Part shown: positions 45,038 to 53,846 of the stretch, piece after piece | How positions within the stretch are numbered: position 1 is the first letter of the stretch | How the letters are laid out: every line of letters begins with the position of its first letter | Assembly: GCF_900108335.1 (NCBI RefSeq) | Contig: NZ_FNVT01000020.1 | Coordinates: 1 to 64,000 of the forward strand | DNA from: Nonomuraea solani | Lineage (GTDB): Bacteria; Actinomycetota; Actinomycetes; Streptosporangiales; Streptosporangiaceae | Reading direction: 5' to 3' | Length of the DNA stretch: 64,000 nt | The notes under the pieces: generated by a model | What the model was told of the DNA's origin: nothing | What the model saw: only the letters and a program-made list of their open reading frames with translations | Database searches by the model: none | Program-made: the position numbers and the translations under genes

Positions 45038-46123
45038 TCAGCGTCGGCGCTGGAACCGTACGGTGATGGACAAACCGCCTTCTGGGCGGGCGCTGGTGGT
45101 GAGGGTGGCGTGGTGAGCCTGCGTGACGGCGTTGACGATGGCGAGGCCGAGGCCGTAGCCGTCGGGGCGGCCGTGTCGATCGGGCGCCAGCCGCTGGAAG
45201 GGCTGGAAGAGGCGCTGGATCTGGTCGCCGGGGATGACCGGCCCGCTGTTGGTGACCGTGAGGGCCGCCTGCGTGCCGGAGGTCCGCGTGGTGACCTGTA
45301 CGTGCCCGCCGGTGTGGTTGTGGCGCAGGGCGTTGTCGATGAGGTTGGCGACGAGGCTTTCGATCAGTTTCGGGTCTCCGGACGTCACCGCGGGCGTCAG
45401 GTGGTCGGCGAGGTCGATGCCCGACCGCGTCGCCTGTTCGCGGCGGGAGGCCAGCACTTCTTCGACGACGTGGGCCAGGTCGAGGGTGTCCCAGCGGGTG
45501 ACGCCGCGCTCGCTGGTCGCCAGGGCGAGCAGCGCCTGGACGAGCCGCTCCTGGTGTCCGCCCAGGTCGAGGGCCTCCTGGCAGACCGCGCGCAGGGTGC
45601 CGGCGTCGGCGTCGGGGTCGGCGAGGGCGACTTCGAGGAGGGTACGCAGGCCGGCCAGCGGGGTGCGCAGCTCGTGGGAGGCGTTGGCGACGAAGTGGCG
45701 CTGGGCGTCGAAGGAGGCTTCCAGGCGGGCGAACAGGTCGTCGAGGGTGTGGCCGAGCTCGGTCAGCTCGTCCGTGGGCCGGCCGAGGTCGAGGCGCCGG
45801 TGCAGGTTGCCGGCGGAGATGATCTGGGCGGTGGCGGTGATGGCGCGCAGCGGGTGCAGGAAGCGGCCGGCGACGTACCAGCCGAGAGCCAGGGCGATCG
45901 GGATCAGAACGACCAGGGCGACGGCGGATCCGGCGAGGAGCTGGGGCAGGCTGATCCCGGGCTCGGTGATCGGGCTCGATGAGGAGTGGTCTTTGGGGAC
46001 GGTCGCGTTGATGGTGACGAGCGGGACGTCGACGAAGACGAGCACGAGGAATCCGGCGGCGTAGATGCCCGACGCGTAGGCGAGCGCGAGCCGCTTCTGC
46101 AGGGACTTTCCGGCGAGCGTCAC
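45038..46123 (-). CDS. Sensor histidine kinase (HAMP/HisKA/HATPase)
   Basis: A 361-residue membrane kinase. Two transmembrane helices (about 12-40 and 60-85) enclose a short extracellular loop. HAMP follows, then HisKA with ANASHELRTPLAGLR (His about 150) and an ATPase with LIESLVANLIDNALRHN and DGYGLGLAIVNAVTQ. The start GTG 46121-46123 overlaps the response-regulator stop by 4 bases (GTGA). The ~20-residue sensor loop implies it senses a membrane or partner signal. Confidence 0.9.
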   Translation of the reverse strand: MTLAGKSLQKRLALAYASGIYAAGFLVLVFVDVPLVTINATVPKDHSSSSPITEPGISLPQLLAGSAVALVVLIPIALALGWYVAGRFLHPLRAITATAQIISAGNLHRRLDLGRPTDELTELGHTLDDLFARLEASFDAQRHFVANASHELRTPLAGLRTLLEVALADPDADAGTLRAVCQEALDLGGHQERLVQALLALATSERGVTRWDTLDLAHVVEEVLASRREQATRSGIDLADHLTPAVTSGDPKLIESLVANLIDNALRHNHTGGHVQVTTRTSGTQAALTVTNSGPVIPGDQIQRLFQPFQRLAPDRHGRPDGYGLGLAIVNAVTQAHHATLTTSARPEGGLSITVRFQRRR

Positions 46124-46782
46124 GACGGTCCGATGCGGTAGCCGCCTTCGCGGACGGTCTCGATCACGGGCGGGTCGCCGAGCTTGGCCCGCAACCGGTG
46201 CATGGTGTGCTTGACGGCGCTGCTGAACGGGTCGGCAGCCTCGTCCCAGACGCGTTCGAGCAGCTCTTCGGCGGAGATGACCAGGCCGGGCACGCCGAGC
46301 AGACATTCGAGCAGCGCGAACTCTCTCGGGCTCAGCTCAAGACGGCGGCCCGCCCTGGACGCGACCCGGCGGGCCGGATCGAGGGTGATGTCTCCGCAGG
46401 TCAGCGTGGGCGGTATCGGCGGGGTGGCGCGGCGGGCCAGGGCGCGGACACGGGCGACCAGTTCGGCGAACGCGAACGGCTTGGGCAGGTAGTCGTCGGC
46501 GCCGAGGCTGAGCCCGTCGACGCGGTCCTCGATCGTGCCGGATGCGGTGAGCATCAGGACGCGGGACTCACAGCGGCCGTGGGCGAGTCGCCGGCAGATC
46601 TCGTCACCGTGGACGCCGGGCAGGTCGCGATCGAGGATCACCACGTCGTAGCGGGTGGTGGCCAGTCGGTCGAGGGCGGCGGTTCCGTCCAGGACGACGT
46701 CGACCGCCATGCCCTCGCGGCGCAGGCCCGTACCGATGGAGCGGGCGAGGACCTCGAAGTCCTCGACGACGAGGACTCTCAC
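46120..46782 (-). CDS. OmpR-type response regulator
   Basis: A 220-residue regulator. The receiver has VVEDFEVL, phosphoacceptor Asp51 in VVILDRDLPGVHGDE, and the LPKPFAF lysine. The C-terminal winged helix is PREFALLECLLGVPGLVISA ... HTMHRLRAKLGD, ending EGGYRIG. It is coupled to the kinase gene downstream. A perfect 47-bp palindrome lies 74 bp upstream, between it and the divergent permease gene, and is a candidate binding site. Confidence 0.92.
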   Translation of the reverse strand: MRVLVVEDFEVLARSIGTGLRREGMAVDVVLDGTAALDRLATTRYDVVILDRDLPGVHGDEICRRLAHGRCESRVLMLTASGTIEDRVDGLSLGADDYLPKPFAFAELVARVRALARRATPPIPPTLTCGDITLDPARRVASRAGRRLELSPREFALLECLLGVPGLVISAEELLERVWDEAADPFSSAVKHTMHRLRAKLGDPPVIETVREGGYRIGPS

Positions 46783-46855
46783 CGCTGCTCACAGCCGGAA
46801 GGGCGGCGGAACCGGCCGCCGGGTCGAGATGCCATGGCCGCAACGATGCCAGATC

Positions 46856-46902
46856 CCCGGTTCCAGCCGGGTCGCAGCGGCTGCGACCCGGCTGGAACCG
46901 GG
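46856..46902. promoter_or_regulatory. Perfect 47-bp palindrome between response regulator and permease
   Basis: 23-bp arms around one central G are perfectly complementary (left arm starts CCCGGTTCCAGCC and ends GTCGCAGC). The palindrome is 21 bp before the permease ATG and lies between divergent genes. That position does not fit a terminator, so an operator or a cruciform-forming element is more likely. Confidence 0.7.
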
Positions 46903-46922
46903 TGCCGCGTACAACCGTCGCC

Positions 46923-48374
46923 ATGAGTTCATTCACGTTGCTGCGCGCCGAGTGGGCCAGGTTCCGCTCCGCGCGGGGCTTGGTGCTCGCCATGGCGGCC
47001 TCCGTGCTGGTCACGGTGTCGCTCGGACTGCTGGTCGCCGGGGGTGCCCGCACCAGTTGCGTGACCGGGAAGGGGGAGGAGCCCTGTCCCGCGCCTGTGG
47101 TGGGTCCCGATGGTACGGCGGTGAGCGACAGGTACTACTTCGTGCACCAGCCGCTCAAGGGCAACGGCAGCATCACCGTCCGGGTGTCGGACATGACGGG
47201 GCAGATTCGGCTGCCGGACGTCGTGCCCGGGGTGCGCAACGTCAAGGAGGGCGTGGTGCCATGGGCGAAGGCCGGACTCCTGGTCAGGCAGAGCCTCAAG
47301 CAGGGCACACCGTACGCCGCCGTCATGCTCACCGGCCATCATGGCGTGCGGATGCAGGACAACTTCACCCACGACGTGGCCGGCGGTCCGCACAATGGCC
47401 CTCACCAGTGGCTGCGGCTGACCAGGTCGGGCGACACCATCACCGGCCACGAGTCGGACGACGGCAAGACGTGGACCGTGGTCAGCACGGTTGAGCTGGC
47501 CGGGCTGCCGGAGACGGTCGAGATCGGGATGTTCGTCACCTCACCGGGCGTCTTGTGGGACATGGCGAAGGCCTTCGCCCAGGCCACCGCCGCCTTCGAC
47601 CGGATCACGGTGAAGGGCGGGAACGGTTCGTGGCGCCGCGACGACGTCGGCGTCGTCATGGAGTCCGACGGAAAGACCCCGCATCACCCGGGCGGGGTCG
47701 TCGAGTCCGGCGGCAGGTTCGTCGTGACCGGGGGCGGTGACATCGGGCCCGCCACGGTGGAGGGCGGTCTGCGCGCCGACCTCATGCTGATCGGCGGGGG
47801 CCTGGGGCTGATCCCGGTGCTGGTGGCGGCGGTCCTGTTCGTGCGGGGGCCGCATCCGGCGGGGGTGCTGGCGGTCAAGGCCGTGGTGATCGGTACGGTC
47901 GCGTTCCTGGCGGGGCTGGTGTCCTCGGGGGTCGTGGTGCCCGTCGGCCTGGCGATGTTGCGGGCCAACCAGAACCCGGTCCAGCCGATCACCCTGGGCA
48001 CCGAGCTGCGGGTGATCGTCGGCTACGCGGCGCTGACCGCGGCCGCGGCCGTCCTGGCTCTGGGCCTGGCCGCGCTGGTCAGGCGGAGCGTCGTCGCCAT
48101 CGGGCTGGCCGTCGCGCTGGTCGTCGTGCCGCACCTGCTGGCGACGTCGGGAGTGGCGCCGTGGCTGCTGATGATCACCCCCGCCGCCGGGTTCGCGATC
48201 ACGCAGAGCGTCCCCACGTTCGCGCATGTGGACGTGATCCCGTCGCTGCTCGGGGGCTACCACCCGCTCCCGCCCTGGGCGGGTCTGACCGTCATCTGCG
48301 CGTATGCCGCCGTCGCCCTCGGGGCGGCATACGGCCGGTCGCGTTGGGAAACGACTGTATCCGCGCCTGCCTGA
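46923..48374 (+). CDS. ABC-2-type permease with a large extracytoplasmic domain
   Basis: A 483-residue protein. Helix 1 (LVLAMAASVLVTVSLGLLVAG) is followed by a ~240-residue exported domain. LLVRQSLKQGTPYAAVMLTG, GPHQWLRLTRSGDTITGHES and TVELAGLPETVEIGMFVTSP there resemble a DUF1349/concanavalin-like sugar-binding fold. Five or six helices follow (DLMLIGGGLGLIPVLVAAVL ... WAGLTVICAYAAVALGAAYG). No ATPase gene lies beside it, which is unusual. It is divergent from the two-component system across the 47-bp palindrome and may be its target. ATG 46923 is the likely start. Confidence 0.75.
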   Translation: MSSFTLLRAEWARFRSARGLVLAMAASVLVTVSLGLLVAGGARTSCVTGKGEEPCPAPVVGPDGTAVSDRYYFVHQPLKGNGSITVRVSDMTGQIRLPDVVPGVRNVKEGVVPWAKAGLLVRQSLKQGTPYAAVMLTGHHGVRMQDNFTHDVAGGPHNGPHQWLRLTRSGDTITGHESDDGKTWTVVSTVELAGLPETVEIGMFVTSPGVLWDMAKAFAQATAAFDRITVKGGNGSWRRDDVGVVMESDGKTPHHPGGVVESGGRFVVTGGGDIGPATVEGGLRADLMLIGGGLGLIPVLVAAVLFVRGPHPAGVLAVKAVVIGTVAFLAGLVSSGVVVPVGLAMLRANQNPVQPITLGTELRVIVGYAALTAAAAVLALGLAALVRRSVVAIGLAVALVVVPHLLATSGVAPWLLMITPAAGFAITQSVPTFAHVDVIPSLLGGYHPLPPWAGLTVICAYAAVALGAAYGRSRWETTVSAPA

Positions 48375-48482
48375 CGGCTCTGCCCGTGACAAGTACGACG
48401 ACCGCGTCCTCGGCGAGCTGTGGCCGGCCACTCGCCGCCCATCGAAGGTCGCTGAGCCGGGCGGCTCCCGGCCTCGCCGCTG

Positions 48483-50138
48483 CTACGTCGTGGGGAGGCC
48501 GACCGCGTTGGCCGCGTCGGCCTCGAAGTATTCCGTCGTGGCGAAGGCGCCGGCGTGATCCTCGAAGAAACTCCTGACGCCGTCGATCGAGTCGTGAACG
48601 ATGACGTTCACCGCCTTGGTCCCGTCGGTGCTCGCCACCGCCATCGTCCATTTGGCACCTGAGGGAAGCCGGCCGTACGCCTGCTTCATGGAATCCCAGT
48701 AGCCATCGTTGTCGGAAATCGTGGAAACAGCCATGACGTGCATCGTGGCCTCCTCCTCATCAACTCTCGGATTAACTCGGCAATTGGTGTGAAGATACTG
48801 AGCTGAACCATTCTTGAAGTCGTAGATCGCGACGGTCTGAGGGTCCTCGAGCGGATCGTCCGACAGCATCAAGAAGTGGGTCTCGCTGGTCGGGAGCAGT
48901 TCGTAGTCGAGCTGCTCTGGTTTGTTGAGGAGTTGCGCCTCCATCCGGTTCAGGGCGAATTTGAGGTGGAGCTTCCCGCGTTCGGCCACCACGTCGAAGC
49001 GGGTGCCGGGGCGCTCGTAGGAGCCTTCGTACCTGGACAGATCGAGGACCAGGGACGGGTCGGGCTCCGGCAGATCGGGGATCGTGACCGCGCCGAGGTC
49101 GGCCAGGATCTCGTTGAACACCTTCCGGTAGAAGCTGTCGCGCGGCCCGGCGTTCACCAGCATCGAGATGGCGATGTTGGATTCCGGCAGAATCCGCAGA
49201 CGGGCGCTCTGGCTGACCGCACTGCCGTCGTGGGCGTAGACGGTCTCGCCGTGCCAGTCGCACACGATGAGGCCGAGCGCCCATTCCGGCCCGAACATGT
49301 ACGGGTCAGGTACGGGGACCCGCGACTCCATCATTTCGCGGATGATGCCGGGGGAGACGATTCTGGTCCCGTTCGGCGCCATTCCTTCGTTGAGGAAGAC
49401 GTACGCCATCGTGAGCAATTCCCGGGCCGTCGTGTTGACGTTGCCGCCAGGCCCGAAGGAGCGCGGCAGATGATCCAGCGGCGAGAGAATGGGCCCCTCT
49501 TCGAGGGATCGGATCAGATATCCGGTCGCGGCCCGATCCTCGTCCACGTGCTCGCGCCGACTCGTCGTCGAGGTCAGCCCCAAGGGGCCGAACAGGCGAT
49601 CCCGCATGATGTCGTCCCACCGCCTACCGTCGATCACCTCCATGATGCCGGCGAGGATCGCGTAGCCCAGGGCCGCGCTGTAGCCGTGCGTGTGGCCCAA
49701 GGGGTGGACCTGGCGCGCGTCGGCGATGTTCGCCACCATGCGCTCGTACACGTCGTCGCCCTCGCCCGGATCTCCGTAGCTCTCCTCGATGCCGTTGGTG
49801 TGGTTGAGGAGATGGCGGGGTGTGACCTGGGCGCTGACCTCGGGGTCGGCGACCCGGAACTCAGGAAGGTAGGTTCGCACCGGCTCGTCCAGGGCGACTT
49901 TTCCCTCGTCGACGAGCTGCATGAAGGCGAGGGCGGTCCAGGTCTTGGACACGGAGCCGCACTGGTAGACGGTGCCGGGCGTCGCGGGCTCCCGCGTGGA
50001 GACGTTCTTGACGCCGACCGCGAAGTCGGTGATCTCCCCGCCGCTGAGGACGCCGATCGTGGCACTCGGAATCCGGTACTCCGCCAGCAGCTCGGCGACG
50101 CGAGCTCGTATCCGGGTCACATCCAGCGCTCTTGCCAT
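48483..50138 (-). CDS. Beta-lactamase-family serine hydrolase (copy B) with C-terminal extensions
   Basis: A 551-residue protein. The S-x-x-K is SVSK (62-65), HGYSAALGYAILAG supplies the Tyr motif and VYAHDGSAVSQSA the third-motif region. A lipocalin-like DUF follows the catalytic domain (about 385-460: LDLSRYEGSYERPGTRFDVV), and the last ~90 residues (WTMAVASTDGTKAVNVIVHD) form an extra alpha/beta module absent from copy A. No signal peptide. GGAGGA precedes ATG 50136-50138. It is divergent from a regulator like that of copy A, with shared operators. Confidence 0.85.
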   Translation of the reverse strand: MARALDVTRIRARVAELLAEYRIPSATIGVLSGGEITDFAVGVKNVSTREPATPGTVYQCGSVSKTWTALAFMQLVDEGKVALDEPVRTYLPEFRVADPEVSAQVTPRHLLNHTNGIEESYGDPGEGDDVYERMVANIADARQVHPLGHTHGYSAALGYAILAGIMEVIDGRRWDDIMRDRLFGPLGLTSTTSRREHVDEDRAATGYLIRSLEEGPILSPLDHLPRSFGPGGNVNTTARELLTMAYVFLNEGMAPNGTRIVSPGIIREMMESRVPVPDPYMFGPEWALGLIVCDWHGETVYAHDGSAVSQSARLRILPESNIAISMLVNAGPRDSFYRKVFNEILADLGAVTIPDLPEPDPSLVLDLSRYEGSYERPGTRFDVVAERGKLHLKFALNRMEAQLLNKPEQLDYELLPTSETHFLMLSDDPLEDPQTVAIYDFKNGSAQYLHTNCRVNPRVDEEEATMHVMAVSTISDNDGYWDSMKQAYGRLPSGAKWTMAVASTDGTKAVNVIVHDSIDGVRSFFEDHAGAFATTEYFEADAANAVGLPTT

Positions 50139-50172
50139 AAGAAGTCCTCCGATTCTTTCCAAGTGCGAAAAG

Positions 50173-50277
50173 GCTACGTTGCATTTCATATATCGTCAAC
50201 GACAATTAGACGTTATACCTGGTTAACAGCACGAATCGTTGCAACAGGATTGCCGATAAACGCAATCGGCCGTTGCA
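50173..50277. promoter_or_regulatory. Operators between hydrolase B and regulator B
   Basis: GCTACGTTGCATTT (50173-50186) and AACGCAATCGGCCGTTGCA (50259-50277) match the two sites of the copy A locus. A third related half-site, ATCGTTGCAAC, lies at 50235-50245. All lie between the divergent starts. Confidence 0.65.
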
Positions 50278-50331
50278 ATGTACTGTGAGTGAACGCACCC
50301 GTGGACATGGAACCGACAGGAGGGCGAGCCG

Positions 50332-51270
50332 ATGCCCGGAGGCAGGCTGACCCACGACGATCGCCGTCAGATCGCGATCTGGCTGGGCGAAAAGCTGGAA
50401 TACGCCGAGATCGCCCGGCGGCTCGGCCGGCCCACGTCCACGATCAGCCGCGAAGTGGCCCGCAACAGCGCGCCCGGCGGCTACCTGCCCGACCGCGCCC
50501 AGCAGGCCGCCGGTCAGCGCGCCCGCCGCCGCAGACCGGCGCAGGCCACGGAGCCGACGGCCGACGGGCGGCCGTCCGAGTCCGTGCGCGCCTTCGTGGA
50601 GCAGTTCGCGACCCTGCTGGTCGGGACCGGCCTGTCCCGGATGCCCGCGCGGGTGTTCGTCTGCCTGCTCACCTCCGAGTCCGGGGGCCTGACGTCCGCC
50701 GAGCTCGTACGCCAGCTTCAGGTCAGCCCGGCGTCGGTGTCCAAGGCCATCGGCTACCTGGAGCCGGTCGAGCTGGTCAGGCGCACCCAGGATTCCGGCC
50801 GCCGTGAGCGGTACGTCATCGACGACGACGTCTGGCTCCGGGCGTTCAAATCCGACACCGGGGCACACGCCGAGGTCGCGGCGGCCGCACGGCACGGCAT
50901 CGAGATCTTCGGCGCCGGCACGCCCGCCGGCACCCGGCTGGGCCAGATGGCGCAGTTCTTCACCTGGATCAGCGAGCAGATGAACGGCAGCGGCCTCACC
51001 GACGCCGTCGTACGCGACGCGCGGACGGTGCTGGCCGCACTGGTGTTCGCCGCCCGGCCACTCACCCTGGACGACCTCGCCACGGCACTCGGCTGGCCCG
51101 TCGCGCGGACGGCCGACGCCCTGGACGCGATCACCCGCCGCCCGGCCCTCTCCGACCCGCTCACCGTGGAGCAGGCCGGGCGCGGCACGTACGCCATCAC
51201 CCCGAGGTCCGACCGCCTGAGTTCCACGCAACGCGACGCACTGATCGCCCGACCTGAGCAGGGACCATAG
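50332..51270 (+). CDS. IS30-type HTH plus MarR-like regulator (copy B)
   Basis: A 312-residue paralogue of the 23217-23906 protein. The N-terminal HTH (LTHDDRRQIAIWLGEKLEYA, LGRPTSTISREVARNSAPGG) and MarR-like domain (RVFVCLLTSESGGLTSAELV, LQVSPASVSKAIGYLEPVEL) correspond throughout. A C-terminal third (about 215-300) adds another winged-helix-like module (LTLDDLATALGWPVARTADA) that copy A lacks. GGAGGG precedes ATG 50332. It is divergent from hydrolase B, sharing operators; it is probably its regulator. Confidence 0.82.
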   Translation: MPGGRLTHDDRRQIAIWLGEKLEYAEIARRLGRPTSTISREVARNSAPGGYLPDRAQQAAGQRARRRRPAQATEPTADGRPSESVRAFVEQFATLLVGTGLSRMPARVFVCLLTSESGGLTSAELVRQLQVSPASVSKAIGYLEPVELVRRTQDSGRRERYVIDDDVWLRAFKSDTGAHAEVAAAARHGIEIFGAGTPAGTRLGQMAQFFTWISEQMNGSGLTDAVVRDARTVLAALVFAARPLTLDDLATALGWPVARTADALDAITRRPALSDPLTVEQAGRGTYAITPRSDRLSSTQRDALIARPEQGP

Positions 51271-51347
51271 CGCGGTGGGTGGTGATGCCGCGCGGGACGA
51301 TCAGCGAGGGGTCGGCCCATGGCGAATAGCGGCAGCATCGGGCTCGA

Positions 51348-52403
51348 TCACTCAAGCGGCAGGGCGTGCCGTCCGGCCACCTGGCGGATCTCCTCCAGCG
51401 GGTACGGCGTCTTCCTGCTCTCACTTTGCAGACCGTGGTAGAAGTCGTTCAGCACGGTGGCCAGCGGGCTGCGCCGCGACAGCAGAGCCGCGACCCCCTC
51501 GGGCATGCCGACGGGCTGCTCTCCCGCCGCCCATCCCCGCACCAGGCCGCGACGCCTCGGCCAGGCGGCGCCGTGGAAGGTGCCCGCCAGCCAGTTCACC
51601 AGGTACGTCAGCGTGTAGGTGCGGTCGAAGGTGCGGTGCCGGCGATAGAAGGCATGTTCCTCCTCTGACAGGTCGAACCGGGTCGACACGGCCTGCCCGA
51701 AGTCGGTCAGGTAGAAGCGGTGCCCGTCGGTGAGGAAGTTCTCGAAATGCGCGTCGAAGTGCAGCAGGCCGCCCGCGTTCATGAAGGACACGACCTCACG
51801 CAGCCCCTGGTCCGCCAGGGCGCAGGCGTGGTCGGCGTCGCCCGCGCGCACCCGCTCGCCCAGCCACTGGTCCAGGTTGTACGGGAAGTACTCCAGGAAC
51901 AGCACCAGGCTCGCCGGAGCCTCTGCCAGCGCTTCGAGGCGGCGCCGCATGCCGGGCGCGCCCTCCCAGAAGGTGACCGCTTGATCGATGTCGGCCAGCT
52001 CTCCGTACAGCGGGGCGGGCTCGGCGTTGGGCAGCGCTCGCCAGTGATACAGCAGCGGGAAGCCGGGGAACCGGCCGGTCAGCACCCATTCGGTGGTCAT
52101 CGTGTGCGCGGCCAGCTCGCGCCAGGCGCCGAAGCCGGGCGAGCCGATGCCGTACTGGCAGAACGGCGGCAACCCGAACAGGTTGGCCGTCGAGTGCGGG
52201 TGGCGTAGTTCGGGCTCGGTGAGGGGCACGCGTTTGACGAAGACCGAGGTGCCGCCGACCTCGAGCCGCGCGGACGCCCCGCCGATGCCGGTGCCGAGAG
52301 GCTCGGCCTCGCGCTCCAGCAGCTCGGCCAGCTCCCGGTCGTCATAACGGGCCAGGGCCGTGGAAACGTCACCGTGGGTGGTCAGCCGCGCGTCCATCAT
52401 CAT
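51348..52403 (-). CDS. Protein-kinase-fold (aminoglycoside-phosphotransferase-like) protein
   Basis: A 351-residue kinase-like protein. The catalytic loop HFDAHFENFLTDG (H-x-D-x-x-x-x-N) and YLTDFGQAVS (D-F-G) are clear; SVFVKRVPLTEPEL supplies the ATP-site lysine. The glycine-rich loop (GTGIGGASARLEVGG) lies near residue 40. Whether it phosphorylates protein or a small molecule cannot be told. ATG triplets at 52403, 52400 and 52397 could each start it; GGTAAGG lies just upstream. No clear operon partner; the regulator gene converges from the left. Confidence 0.75.
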   Translation of the reverse strand: MMMDARLTTHGDVSTALARYDDRELAELLEREAEPLGTGIGGASARLEVGGTSVFVKRVPLTEPELRHPHSTANLFGLPPFCQYGIGSPGFGAWRELAAHTMTTEWVLTGRFPGFPLLYHWRALPNAEPAPLYGELADIDQAVTFWEGAPGMRRRLEALAEAPASLVLFLEYFPYNLDQWLGERVRAGDADHACALADQGLREVVSFMNAGGLLHFDAHFENFLTDGHRFYLTDFGQAVSTRFDLSEEEHAFYRRHRTFDRTYTLTYLVNWLAGTFHGAAWPRRRGLVRGWAAGEQPVGMPEGVAALLSRRSPLATVLNDFYHGLQSESRKTPYPLEEIRQVAGRHALPLE

Positions 52404-52726
52404 GATCACCTTACCGGCCGATGGCGGCAGCCCTTGCCCACCCCGCCCCCGTGGGCGCGGGGTTGCCGAGCGACCCGGACGGAGAGCGTCCTGCCGACGG
52501 GCAGGCGGATGACGGTGGACACCGCCACTCCCTTGCGCAGGACCGAGAGACGTCACCGCAGGGCTGACCCCCAGCGGTGTCGGTTCGTTCCCGCTGATCT
52601 GGTGCTCGCGGCGGACACCACGGGAACGGGCCACGTCACGACCGGCCGTTCATACCGGTCTGACCGGCGAATCCGCACCCGAAATCGGTTCGCCGGGAGC
52701 GCGGCCCTGCCGTTAGTGTCGCGCGG
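52404..52726. other. Intergenic region between divergent kinases
   Basis: About 320 bp with no gene. Near 52640-52660 GACCGG and CCGGTC form an inverted repeat with a 9-base spacer, possibly an operator for the downstream gene. No other signal was seen. Confidence 0.3.
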
Positions 52727-53839
52727 GTGGATCTGCCTTTGCTCTGGTTGTCCGGGCCGTCGGGGGTCGGGAAGTCCTCGGTCGGCTGGGAGGTGTTCGC
52801 GCGGCTGAGCCGCGACGGGGTCACGACGGCGTTCGTCGACGGTGACCAGATCGGCATGTGCCACCCCCTGCCGGAGAACGGCGCTCACGCGCTGCGCGCC
52901 CGCAATCTGGCCGCGATGTTGCCTCATTTCCGGCAGGAGGGCGTGCGGTGCCTGGTGCTGTCGGGTTTCGTCGACACGGCCGAGGAGGTCGCCGAGTACA
53001 CGAGCCGGATGCCCGGCGTCGCGTTCACGTCGTGCCGCCTGTGGGTCGGCGGCGCCGAGTTGCGGAGGCGCTTTCTCGCGCGCGGATGGCGCCCCGACCT
53101 GGTGGAGGACGCCGTCGCCGAGGCGGCGGGGCTGGAGCGCAGCACCTATGCCGACCTGTGCGTGGACACCGGCGGCCTGGGCGTGGCGGAGGCGGCGCGG
53201 CTGGTGCGTGAGCGGGCGGCCGGTGGGTGGCCGGGTGTGCTGCCCGCCGTGACACCCCACGAGGTCGCCGCCCCGGTCGACTCCGGAACGGCTCCCGTGT
53301 TGTGGTTCGCCGGGGCCACGGCGTCCGGGAAGTCGACGATCGCGTACGAGATCTTCCGGGAGGTGTTCCGGTCCGGGACGCCCGCCGCGTATGTCGATGT
53401 GAAGCAGATCGGGGTGCTGCGGCCGATCGGGGACGACCTTCGTCTGAAGGCGCGCAATCTCGCGGCCGTCTGGGCCGGATATCGCGAGGCCGGGGCCGAG
53501 TGCCTGATCGTCTCCGGGGAGGCCGGCTCCGATGACACCATCCGGAGGTATGCCGAGCTGCTTCCGAAGGCGCCGCTGACGGTCTGCCGGCTGCACGCCG
53601 GACCGGCGACACTGGCCGAGCGGGTGGCGCGGCGCGGCCGGGGGGAGGGGCCGGCGCTGCCCGGTGATGAGATGAAAAATCGGGACATGGGTGCCTTGCG
53701 GCGCATCGCCGAACGGGCGGCGGCCGAAGCCCAGACCGGGGGCGAGGGTCTGCGCATCGACACGGACGGCCTGCAGGTGCACGAAGTGGTCGCCCTCGTA
53801 CGCGACCGCATCGGCGACTGGCCCACCGCCCGCCCCTGA
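52727..53839 (+). CDS. Tandem P-loop kinase protein (two APS-kinase-like domains)
   Basis: A 370-residue protein of two homologous P-loop domains. The first has LWLSGPSGVGKSS (Walker A 10-18), VDGDQIGM, RARNLAAMLPHFRQEGVRCL. The second has LWFAGATASGKST (196-204), VDVKQIGV and KARNLAAVWAGYREAGAECL. The shared residues show an internal duplication. Similarity to nucleotide, gluconate or APS kinases is distant. Both Walker A loops are intact. GTG 52727 is the start. It converges on the LysR gene 7 bp away. The phosphoryl acceptor is unknown. Confidence 0.75.
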   Translation: MDLPLLWLSGPSGVGKSSVGWEVFARLSRDGVTTAFVDGDQIGMCHPLPENGAHALRARNLAAMLPHFRQEGVRCLVLSGFVDTAEEVAEYTSRMPGVAFTSCRLWVGGAELRRRFLARGWRPDLVEDAVAEAAGLERSTYADLCVDTGGLGVAEAARLVRERAAGGWPGVLPAVTPHEVAAPVDSGTAPVLWFAGATASGKSTIAYEIFREVFRSGTPAAYVDVKQIGVLRPIGDDLRLKARNLAAVWAGYREAGAECLIVSGEAGSDDTIRRYAELLPKAPLTVCRLHAGPATLAERVARRGRGEGPALPGDEMKNRDMGALRRIAERAAAEAQTGGEGLRIDTDGLQVHEVVALVRDRIGDWPTARP

Positions 53840-53846
53840 ACGGTCC

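Noticed and set aside
46856..46902. Palindrome as a transcription terminator
   Set aside because: It lies between divergent gene starts, so no transcript ends there; no U-tract follows.
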